DNA of 64,000 nt from Podospora pseudoanserina (lineage: Eukaryota > Ascomycota > Sordariomycetes > Sordariales > Podosporaceae), in the NCBI RefSeq assembly GCF_035222485.1, contig NC_085924.1, positions 1,116,001-1,180,000 on the forward strand, read 5' to 3'. This document shows positions 10,329 to 18,283 of the stretch, piece after piece. How positions within the stretch are numbered: position 1 is the first letter of the stretch; each line of letters opens with the position of its first letter. The notes under the pieces were generated by a model, which ran no database searches, was not told the DNA's origin, and was given only the letters and a program-made list of their open reading frames with translations. The translations under genes were made by a program, and so were the position numbers.

Positions 10329-10718
10329 TACCATGAGATATTCGAATCACTTCCAAATTCCAGTTCCAGACCAGGTAGTCTTTGAGACATGTGAATAATC
10401 TTTCTATCGCCTTGACAGACATGGGTATCTACCTATCTGAAGGTCTCTCGACTTGAATTTTCAGTGGAAGAAGCCAGCCGGTAACTGCTGAGGAGTGTAG
10501 CTTCCTTATTGGTAGGCCATAGACTTAACCTCTCGACAGTGAAACTCGGTGCTTCCTGCTTGCCAGGGTGACGTAACAGCCACCTCATGGGCTTTGCCCA
10601 ACAGATCACCACCAAACCTCAACTGAGCCACTGAACTTTTACATCAATGCCGAGGAAAAGTACCCATCATTCGTAAGCTTGCATCCTACATCATCTCGTT
10701 TTACACCCCATCGTCAAG

Positions 10719-11092
10719 ATGCCAGTGCTCATATCGCGCACAACCTGTTACTGCAAGCAGACCAAGTTCGCAAAATGCAAGGCACCTGGCAAATGCACTG
10801 AAGGGACCCTGAAATAGGTATTCAAGCTGTCTAGGGAAGGGGGCGCACGCCTCTACTTCATGCGTCGCATTCCTATGTGCTGCGTAAGACCTCATGCTAT
10901 CCTTGATTTCCAGCTTGATTGATATGACTTTGACTGACATGTTGCCCACGACAGGATACTTGTCCTGTGCCCAGAATCGAAGGCGTGCCTGACTGGATGA
11001 GGGCCATATCTGAATGGAAGATCCGATTGATGAATACGCTGCCACTATCAGTAAAAAACTTGGCGGACTTTGAGAAAAGTACGGATGAATGA
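10719..11092 (+). pseudogene. Small Cys-module protein, copy 5 (inverted, one in-frame stop)
   Basis: ATG 10719 opens a frame with TTCYCKQ, FAKCKAPGKC, closely matching copy 1 (CQC, YAKCKAKGYC). A TAG at 10815-10817 interrupts it, but the same frame continues open to RRIPMCC and a GTAAGA donor at 10884, where copy 1 has INRCPMCQ. A 71 bp intron (branch CTGAC, acceptor CGACAG) leads in phase 0 to an exon at 10955 opening DTCP, then GVPDWMRAISEWK, LPLSVKNLADF and a stop at 11092. So intron position, phase and the post-intron Cys are kept while the first Cys of the CxxC pair is lost and one stop is present. I read this as a decaying copy; a functional 32-residue peptide is less likely. Confidence 0.6.
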
Positions 11093-11196
11093 ACCAATGA
11101 AGATAAATACGGTATCAACATCTATGGCGAAGTTGCTACAGGGACAAAGAGCTAGGATCAGTCATCCCGGGAATTTACCAACTTCTTGATATCGCC

Positions 11197-11496
11197 ATGC
11201 ACACGAAGGGGCTCACGGAGGGCCAAAAGATGCTCAAGGCGACCAAGGTGGAGGCGATAAGCCGGGCGTGGAGGCGGATGAAGAGGAAGTTTGAAGAGGA
11301 AGAAAGGGAAGAAAGGGAACGGGTGCTATATTTCACTGAGCTCCGGGAGAGACTTCCGCAGCCTCATAACCTGATGTTCAGTCCGGCGGTGGAAAGCGAC
11401 GAGATAATCTTGACAAATTACGCCGAGGCGCCAGCGTCTACTAGAATTCACAGCGAGATCGGCGCGCCCGTCTCTGGTCTGGATCAGGAGGGATAG
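11197..11496 (+). CDS. Hypothetical charged helical protein
   Basis: ATG 11197 to stop 11496 encodes 99 residues. The frame stays open upstream to about 11110 (with SVIPGIYQLLDIA before the ATG), so this may be the last exon of a longer gene. The first half is helical and basic (EAISRAWRRMKRKF) followed by a Glu-Arg run; the second half is unstructured. It lies 105 bp downstream of Cys-module copy 5 on the same strand and could have been part of that gene, but the best intron between them (11079-11141, 63 bp) joins out of frame. No recognisable domain. Confidence 0.35.
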   Translation: MHTKGLTEGQKMLKATKVEAISRAWRRMKRKFEEEEREERERVLYFTELRERLPQPHNLMFSPAVESDEIILTNYAEAPASTRIHSEIGAPVSGLDQEG

Positions 11497-12019
11497 CGAT
11501 ACTACAGCGTACTGTGTAGTGTTTGGAATATAACATATGATGGTTTGGTGATGTCCAAAAAGTCCCTGCTTCCAATGCCAAGATTGTTTCACAGCCAAGA
11601 CTGGGAAGCTATCTGATTGGCTGAGCGGCTGTCGTAGCAACGGAAGCAGGCATCCTGACGACACTTAGTGGATCGATGCACGGACCGTGACGCGCCCGCG
11701 CCCAGGAATTTTTGGCTTCTCACGGGCCAAAAGGAGAAGCAAACAGCCAAGAACTCCAAGCTGAAGCATCCTGGCATCACCATCATTTGCTGCGAAATTG
11801 ACATCCCCATATCACCGCCCTGCCCACGATTACTTGGAGTTTCCAGACGCTGCCGCCGCTTGGTTCAACGTCCCAAATATCACCAACCTTAATTGCCCCA
11901 CGAGACCTGCGCCCACTGCCCCTCAATGGCTGTGTATCCGTGACCACCGCCCTTCCATCTCTGCTGGAAATTACGAGAGCACATCCAGGGACGGACCCCG
12001 CGACCACCGCAATACCAAG
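11497..12019. promoter_or_regulatory. Promoter and leader of the Mto1/ApsB-like gene
   Basis: No gene of its own. An in-frame ATG at 11798 would add 74 low-quality residues to the downstream protein; I regard this as 5' leader. Confidence 0.45.
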
Positions 12020-15000
12020 ATGAACGACGGCGACCACGATCGCCCCTCCCGGCCGAGCAACGCCCACTGGATCGGCGACACAGAGTCTACCGATAACAAA
12101 CGGCCCGCCACCTCCGCTTCCGCCAGAGGAAGCAATCTCAAGCCCGAAAACATCCCTCCACTGCACCCGCCCTCCGCCCTCGCCGTGCCCGAGACCAGCT
12201 ATTTTGACAGCCCTAGCGGTGATCTGAGACACTCCGATTCCCAGGCTGAGATCGCTGTTCGACAGCACCTGCAAGACATCGAGTCTAGCTTTGACGCCCC
12301 TCTGTCACCCATTCCCTCGACCAGCAATGGCTTTGACGATACGTTTGTCTTCGACTCGCCGTCAAAGAAGCCGGCTGCACCATTGCCGAAGGCGCCTGCA
12401 GATGATGCCGACGAGTCGCAGATGCTACCCGTCCCGAGTCGAACGGCTTCCGGTACATCCAATAACGCTGACGTGTCCGAGCTAACCAAGTCTGGCAACG
12501 ACGAAAAGCAGGAGGATACCAGCAAGGCGACGCGGTCGTTGGAGGCATTTTCTTCCTCTCCGACAGCGGCTGCTGCGGCGCGGACGATATCGAGAGCCTT
12601 TTCCGAGGCCGTGTCCATCAACGCCGACACCAGCCCCGACAGGACGAACCCTCTTAAAGACGAGCCATACCTTGATCATTCTACCGAAAGCTCTCTGGTC
12701 ATACCGCCGAGCAAGGAAGAACCAGCCCACCACAACGATCAAGAAAACAATTGGCAGCGGGCATCAGTCGACACAGGGAGCGTCAACAGCCAGGCGATGA
12801 AGTCTGCCAGCCGTCCCAAGTTCCTCCGGAGTCGAAACGCTAGTCAACGTTCGTCCGTGTCGTCGACCCTCACCGATCCTGAGAGCGACAATACCGTGGG
12901 AATTGGAGATTATGCGCTCCAATCAGGGGGCGCCGTTCCCTCGCTGGGCATGCCCCGCAATTTCAACAGCTTTCTCTCCCGGTCTATCAGCATGGGCAGC
13001 ATAGCTAGCGGAGTTGACGACATGCACGATCATATCGGGCCCAGCGTCGGTCAACTCGAAACCCTGGACGAAGTCGACTCGAGCCTCTCACCCCAACCAC
13101 AACCACCACCACACAGACGAGCACCACGTGTCGACGATGAAGAGGAGGACGATGATGTGCTGCGAACCCCAACCCAATCCAAATCCTCGGCTGCGCTTGC
13201 CGCCCCGACCGATACTGTGCTCGCCCGACATGTTAGAGACGTACACGTGCCAGAATCGCTGGCGAACGAATACAAGTCCAAGGGGGGGCTGACGACGCCG
13301 GGAAGGTCCGTCACGTTTGATAATGTCAATCTTGGGGCGTCCACGACGAGTCGGCATGGCAAGAGCCTGACGCTCAAGGAGCAGAGCAGCACCATTGAGC
13401 GGCTGAGCAAGGAGAACTTTGACCTCAAGCTCAAGGTTATGTTTTTGAGCGACCGTCTGGACAAGCTCTCTGAAGAGGGTATTAAGGAGATGATCTCGGA
13501 GAATGTGGAGCTCAAGACTGGGTTGGCGGTGTTGCAGCGGGATAACAAGGTGTTGCGGAGGCGGGTGAAGGAGCTGGAGAAGCAATTGAAGGACGAAGAC
13601 GAACGGCCGGGGACAGCTAAGAGCGCCGGGTCTGAGGATGAGGATGCGCATGACAGGGAGGAGGAGCTGATCTACCTGAGAGAACAAATGGAGGAGTACG
13701 TCACGGAAATTGAGAGGCTACGGAATGAGAACCTTAACAGGGAAGCGGAGAAGAGAAAGATGGCCGAGCTTGTCAAGACTTTGGGAGAAAGGGCCGGCGA
13801 GAGAATGGGCGAGAATCTTGGCCGACAAGAGGAAGCGGATGTCTGGAAGGATTTGTTGGAACAAGAGACTGCCAGGAGAGAACAAAGCGACGAGGATAAT
13901 CGCCGGCTACGCGACGAGGTATTCCGGTTGAAGCAGGAGGTGGCCCAACAAATGGGGCTACCAATAAGCTCATCATCTAGCTTCCACCACAGCAGGAGGC
14001 ACGCACCATTCTCACCCGCAGCACGACCACCGACAGCCTCGTTTTCGTCCCAGGATATGGACAACGCAACAACTGTGAGTGTCACACTGGTTGATGACCT
14101 ACGCCGGGAGAGTGAACAGTTGCGCCACGAGAACGCTGAGCTCCGCCGAGAAGTGGGCGCCCAGACCTCGATGTTGACGTCCAGGAACCGAGAGAAGGAG
14201 CGCTTGTACCAAGAGATTGAAGATCTCAAGATGGCCCAACGACGAGGCGGCCCAGCCCCATCGACTATCGACAGTCTCTTGGAACGGTCGGCATCCCGGG
14301 CTGGTGTTCACGAGCGGTCCCATTCACGCATTAGCGGCGGTGCCACGACAGTTCTCGACGACCTGGACCGGGATGAGCTCGAGGAGAAGCTGGCCGAGCT
14401 GCGTGACAAGAACAACGAGCTCAAGCTACAGAATCAAGATCTGCAAAGAGAGTTGGATGCCTGCATGGAAGACTTTGAGACCGCGGTGGAAGCTAAGAAG
14501 CAAGCCGAGGAGCTGGTCGCCGCCCTGCAAGAGGATATTGACGCCGCTATGAACGACTTGATGGCCCTCCAGGCGGAGCGTGACGAAGCACTGCAAGAGC
14601 ATGCCAACCTCGAGGCCGAATTCGAAGCCTTGCGTAAGGAAGCACAAGAAGAGATTGATGCCCTGGAGGGAGAAGCAGACCAGCGTACCGGCGAAATTGA
14701 GAGACTCCAGCTTGACCTCAATGACCGCACCGAAAACTTTGACGCCTTGCAGGAAGAGATGCGTAAGATGAGTGATGCACTTGTCAGACTGGAAGATGAG
14801 CAGGAGTCCAAGATTCGCCGGATCTCCCAACTGGAGCAAGAGCTGGGCGACGCCAACAGGGAGTTGGAGGAACTCGAGCTTAAGCTGCTTGAAGCCAACG
14901 ACAAGGCTAACCGCCTGTCGGTGCAGCAAGAGTCCAGCCAGGGCGAGATTGCCTTCTTGCGAGAAGAGCAGGAGGGAGACAAGATTCGGATCGGAGACCT

Positions 15001-16867
15001 CGAGGCTGCTCTCGCTAATGTCGAGCAGAGCCTGCGGGATGAGAAGGATCGTACCAGGGAGCTGGAGCAACGTCTCGCTACCGAGAGAAGACAACGCGAG
15101 ATTGTCGCCAACAAGGAGAAGGAAGAGGTTCAGCAGTTTGTCAACGAACTCAACCGGGAGGCATCGACGGCCAAGGACGAGGCTCGGAGACTCCGGAAGA
15201 GTCTGTCGAGCCGGGAGGTCGAAGCCACCGAGTGGAAGGAGAGATTACTGGAGCTCGAAAACAACTTGCGCGAGGCGTTGGGTGACTTGAGCGGTACTAG
15301 GTCCAGCTTGCTCAAGGTGGGTCCCCTGGCCGTGACGCTTCGTGGAAGGTCTTGGCTAACGCTTTTTCAGAACATCGCCAAGATGCAACGGGATCTCGAA
15401 AACACTGTCCGCGACCTCGACTCTACCAAGGCCTCGCTCGTCGAGAAGGATCGCATCATCAAGCAGCGTGATGCTCTACTCGAGTCTCACAGCCACGAAA
15501 CCCGGAAGCTGGCCGAGATGCTCGACAAGGAGCGGGCCGCCCACCGCAACGTCAAGAACCAGTTTGAGACGTTCCAAAAGACGCACTCTCATGTCACCCG
15601 CACGGTTAGCTCCCAAGATTCGCGGATCATGGAGCTCGAGGCCCAAAAGGCTGCAGACAAGAAGCGCATCTCTCAGTTGGAGAGCAGCTTCAAGGAGCAG
15701 CTTACGGAGCGCAACAACCTGTTGCTCATTCTCTGGACCCGTCTGTCCACCCTTTGTGGTTCAGATTGGGCACATGACAACAGCCTCATCAACGGGCGTG
15801 CCTTGCCCAGTCTGGAGGCTGTTTCGACCATGCTTCCCGGTTTCAGCAAGAACCTGATGGCGGCTGTCAAGATGATTGAGACGATGATTGGTAACTTCCA
15901 GACCAAGATCAAGTCGGTCGAAAAGGACCTCTGGAAAGAGTACCAGACTCTGGAAGGGCTGCTAGATCAGCGAACCAAGAAGCTCGACAGGCTGGAGTCC
16001 ATTGTGCGCAACAACATTGCCACCGGACAACTCAGTGGCCACAGCCACTCTTCGCGTGACGCGGACAAACTTGCTCGCTTGGAGGAGGCGTACAGACAGC
16101 TCAAAGTAGAATGCCACACCTTGCGGACAGCTGCGGAGGTTAGAGCCCGGCAGGCTTACGCGGCGACTGGTGATCCGAATGGGTTGCATGATCCCACTTC
16201 TCCAGTTGGGGGGAGCCCATCCCCTTCTGTGCCCACTGGCCCCAAGGCTAAGAGCCGGATCCCCAAGACGGGTAGCAGGGGGAGTTCGCTTGGACGGACG
16301 GGCGCACCTGTACCGTCTCGTTCCTCAAGCCAGTTCCACTCTCACTCGTCGAGGACCCATCTCGCGGCTGATGAGTTTGGGATGCTGTCTCCTGACGGGG
16401 GTAGTAATCCTGCAAACAACAGCAACGGGACTACGCCCCACCACACGGACAATGAAGCTCCTACCTCACCACTACATCAACAGGACAAGACACCGAGGGA
16501 GAGCTTGACCAACCAAGCAGCTGGCTCTAATACGGCTTCGGTTGCTGGTTCACAAGGTGGGACGGGGCAGTCGATGGAGAATAAATGGATGCTGAGACTA
16601 CGGGATCTGGAGTATAAGCTCAAGGCGGAGAGGGAGGGGAGGATACTGGATCGGGGGGAGGCGATGAAGAGGATTAATGCTAGTGAGAGTGAGAATATGG
16701 CGTTGAGGGAGAATCTGGAACGGGAGAGGAGGAGGCAGTTGCAGTTGAGTCAGCAGGGGGAGAGGGAGCGGGAGAGGGGGAGAGGGAGAGGGGGAGGGAG
16801 AGGGGGGGGGGGGAGAGGGGGGGGGAGAGGGAGAGGGGGAGAGGGGAGAGGGAGGGAGGGGGGATAA
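12020..16867 (+). CDS. Mto1/ApsB-like microtubule-organising coiled-coil protein
   Basis: Exons 12020-15316 and 15371-16867 (54 bp intron, GTGGGT, branch CTAAC, TTTTTCAG) encode about 1597 residues. The N-terminal 440 residues are disordered and Ser, Pro and Asp rich. A centrosomin motif 1 (CM1, Cnn_1N) lies at about 447-515 (LTLKEQSSTIERLSKENFDLK, then LKVMFLSDRLDKL); this motif recruits and activates gamma-tubulin complexes. About 900 residues of coiled coil follow, then a conserved globular segment near NNLLLILWTRLSTLCG and ALPSLEAVSTMLPGF, a Ser-rich linker, and a helix near the C-terminus (WMLRLRDLEYKLKAERE) like the Mto2-binding region. It should nucleate cytoplasmic microtubules at spindle pole bodies and septal MTOCs. 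The last about 36 residues are an Arg-Gly-Glu repeat from a GA microsatellite. Start 12020 was preferred over 11798. Confidence 0.85.
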   Translation: MNDGDHDRPSRPSNAHWIGDTESTDNKRPATSASARGSNLKPENIPPLHPPSALAVPETSYFDSPSGDLRHSDSQAEIAVRQHLQDIESSFDAPLSPIPSTSNGFDDTFVFDSPSKKPAAPLPKAPADDADESQMLPVPSRTASGTSNNADVSELTKSGNDEKQEDTSKATRSLEAFSSSPTAAAAARTISRAFSEAVSINADTSPDRTNPLKDEPYLDHSTESSLVIPPSKEEPAHHNDQENNWQRASVDTGSVNSQAMKSASRPKFLRSRNASQRSSVSSTLTDPESDNTVGIGDYALQSGGAVPSLGMPRNFNSFLSRSISMGSIASGVDDMHDHIGPSVGQLETLDEVDSSLSPQPQPPPHRRAPRVDDEEEDDDVLRTPTQSKSSAALAAPTDTVLARHVRDVHVPESLANEYKSKGGLTTPGRSVTFDNVNLGASTTSRHGKSLTLKEQSSTIERLSKENFDLKLKVMFLSDRLDKLSEEGIKEMISENVELKTGLAVLQRDNKVLRRRVKELEKQLKDEDERPGTAKSAGSEDEDAHDREEELIYLREQMEEYVTEIERLRNENLNREAEKRKMAELVKTLGERAGERMGENLGRQEEADVWKDLLEQETARREQSDEDNRRLRDEVFRLKQEVAQQMGLPISSSSSFHHSRRHAPFSPAARPPTASFSSQDMDNATTVSVTLVDDLRRESEQLRHENAELRREVGAQTSMLTSRNREKERLYQEIEDLKMAQRRGGPAPSTIDSLLERSASRAGVHERSHSRISGGATTVLDDLDRDELEEKLAELRDKNNELKLQNQDLQRELDACMEDFETAVEAKKQAEELVAALQEDIDAAMNDLMALQAERDEALQEHANLEAEFEALRKEAQEEIDALEGEADQRTGEIERLQLDLNDRTENFDALQEEMRKMSDALVRLEDEQESKIRRISQLEQELGDANRELEELELKLLEANDKANRLSVQQESSQGEIAFLREEQEGDKIRIGDLEAALANVEQSLRDEKDRTRELEQRLATERRQREIVANKEKEEVQQFVNELNREASTAKDEARRLRKSLSSREVEATEWKERLLELENNLREALGDLSGTRSSLLKVGPLAVTLRGRSWLTLFQNIAKMQRDLENTVRDLDSTKASLVEKDRIIKQRDALLESHSHETRKLAEMLDKERAAHRNVKNQFETFQKTHSHVTRTVSSQDSRIMELEAQKAADKKRISQLESSFKEQLTERNNLLLILWTRLSTLCGSDWAHDNSLINGRALPSLEAVSTMLPGFSKNLMAAVKMIETMIGNFQTKIKSVEKDLWKEYQTLEGLLDQRTKKLDRLESIVRNNIATGQLSGHSHSSRDADKLARLEEAYRQLKVECHTLRTAAEVRARQAYAATGDPNGLHDPTSPVGGSPSPSVPTGPKAKSRIPKTGSRGSSLGRTGAPVPSRSSSQFHSHSSRTHLAADEFGMLSPDGGSNPANNSNGTTPHHTDNEAPTSPLHQQDKTPRESLTNQAAGSNTASVAGSQGGTGQSMENKWMLRLRDLEYKLKAEREGRILDRGEAMKRINASESENMALRENLERERRRQLQLSQQGERERERGRGRGGGRGGGGRGGGRGRGGEGRGREGG
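16756..16866 (+). repeat. Purine (GA/GGGA) microsatellite inside the CDS end
   Basis: About 110 bp of almost pure G and A, translated as Arg-Gly-Glu repeats at the very C-terminus of the Mto1-like protein. Length change by one base would alter the end of the protein. Confidence 0.85.
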
Positions 16868-18110
16868 AGGACAGGGCAGGTAGTATGCTGCGCTTTTGAG
16901 GGGTAGGGGAGCAGCAACAACAACAACAACAACAACCGGGGATGGGGTATCGTCAGCTGGGTCTTCGTCTGGGGAGGACAGGCAGAGGAAGGGGAGGTTG
17001 AAGGTGTGGTTTGGAGTGGGGTGGAAGAGAGGTGGAAGGGATAGTGTTGCTTGATATTCATTTCTAGGATGGGTTTGAGTTTTCGACTTTTCTTGTTTCA
17101 GCAAGCAAGGCGTGCAGCGCGTTTGTTCACGGATTCTGGAAGGGTTTGGTTTGGTTGGAAGGGATTGATTGGTTCCATGGGTGTTTTATTTCATTTCTCT
17201 ATTTTGATATCATTTTGAAGAAGTATTGCGAGTTGTTGTTATGGGATGAGTTTGCTCTGCACTTTTTTGGGCTGTAGTTTTGTAGTATTACTCTTTTCCT
17301 CTGGATGTGGAAGTTTGGAGTGGGAGACTTGTTGATGTATAAATATCATTTTGAGCTTTTGCGACACGCAAATCAGTGGCTTGCTGCGCCCATCGAGGCT
17401 TGAGGCTTTTGATCAGTCTGTGGTGCAAACTTTACTGTCGTTGTGACATCGACGGCATTGCTTTTTGGTGGTGTAGCTAACGGAAGGGCTTGGTGTAGGT
17501 TGTGCAAGCAGCGCTCAAGGCTTTCAGGATGGAGATAACGAGAGATATGTGGTGTTTTGGGTTCTCGTAGCAGGCCGTCACGAGTCACAATCTCCGGTTT
17601 GTGGGGTTTGTCCGGCGGTGCACTTGACCAAACTTTTTCCACTTCCATGGCGGGAGAGAAAAACCATCGAAGGTTCCATCCAACCCACTGGGAGTGCTCC
17701 ACAGAAGATCGAACTTCGGACAACGTCAACCCCCCGACTTGGTGATAGCAAGATGGTGTCTGCGTGGAGAGGGGGGAGGGTGGTGGGCGACAACGTCGGG
17801 ATTCACATCGGCCAGGCGCAGCTCCTCTTGTTTCCTGCCTCCTCAATGCAGTGTCATTCGCGGGCCTTTCAGTAACATTTCCGGAACGCTCATCCATCGA
17901 TCTATCGCGAACATGCGGGAACCTCTCCAGACAGCTTTCCACCATCCAGCCACCGATACACCAACACGAACAATAGCGGCAAACGGTTGAGGACAAGCTG
18001 GAATCCAATTGCCAACGCCACATCCCCACCCACGCATCCAAACGGTGCCATGTGAACTGCCACCTCGGAAGATATCATGACTGAGCTTTTTTCCCAGGTA
18101 TAAGTCACAC
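16868..18110. other. Intergenic with a (CAA)n microsatellite
   Basis: Holds the 3' region of the Mto1-like gene, including (CAA)n at 16915-16936. The several frames on both strands around 17.4-18.1 kb overlap one another and show no family motif, so I call no gene. Confidence 0.5.
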
Positions 18111-18232
18111 ATACCTTCTCTGTCTCTCTTGCCCTTTTGTCTCTATTGCCTTCCTACCTCTCTTCTCTCTTGCCTCTGTCTCTCCTCTCACTCTTCTCTT
18201 TCTTTTCCTTCTTCTCTCTCTTCCAATACTCA
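18111..18232 (+). promoter_or_regulatory. CT-rich tract upstream of the 18284 gene
   Basis: About 120 bp nearly all C and T on the plus strand, ending about 50 bp before the start codon. Such pyrimidine tracts are common just upstream of transcription starts in filamentous fungi. Confidence 0.6.
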
Positions 18233-18283
18233 AGCAACAGCAGTACACGTTAAGGCCATCGCCCTTTGACACCTCATTTGAAA

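Larger units (their letters stand above)
8695..10718. other. Two kilobases inside the array without a convincing gene
   Basis: Only short reading frames without family similarity occur. It holds an AGGTACCT-A-AGGTACCT repeat at 10311-10328 and one weak low-complexity frame (9478-9717 minus, listed separately). An unrecognised decayed copy of the Cys-module family cannot be excluded. Confidence 0.45.
5082..11092. repeat. Array of five paralogous small Cys-module genes
   Basis: Five related short genes occupy this 6 kb. Start codons of the four minus-strand copies lie at 5469, 6608, 7637 and 8694, that is 1139, 1029 and 1057 bp apart, as expected of old tandem duplication. A fifth copy starts at 10719 on the plus strand. 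All begin with a 32-55 residue Cys module of pattern C-x-C-x(6-9)-C-x(3-5)-C-x(n)-C-x2-C followed by Q or R; the fifth copy has one of these Cys replaced. In copies 2, 3, 4 and 5 the module ends at a phase-0 intron, and the next exon always has a Cys at its third or fourth residue. The spacers hold no other convincing gene. I do not recognise the family. No signal peptide is visible, so the products are probably intracellular, and the Cys spacing suggests metal binding. Confidence 0.8.

Noticed and set aside
14434-15114. 226- and 222-codon antisense frames opposite the coiled-coil region of the Mto1-like gene
   Set aside because: Shadow frames caused by Glu, Lys and Leu codon bias; Ser or Leu rich with no domain.
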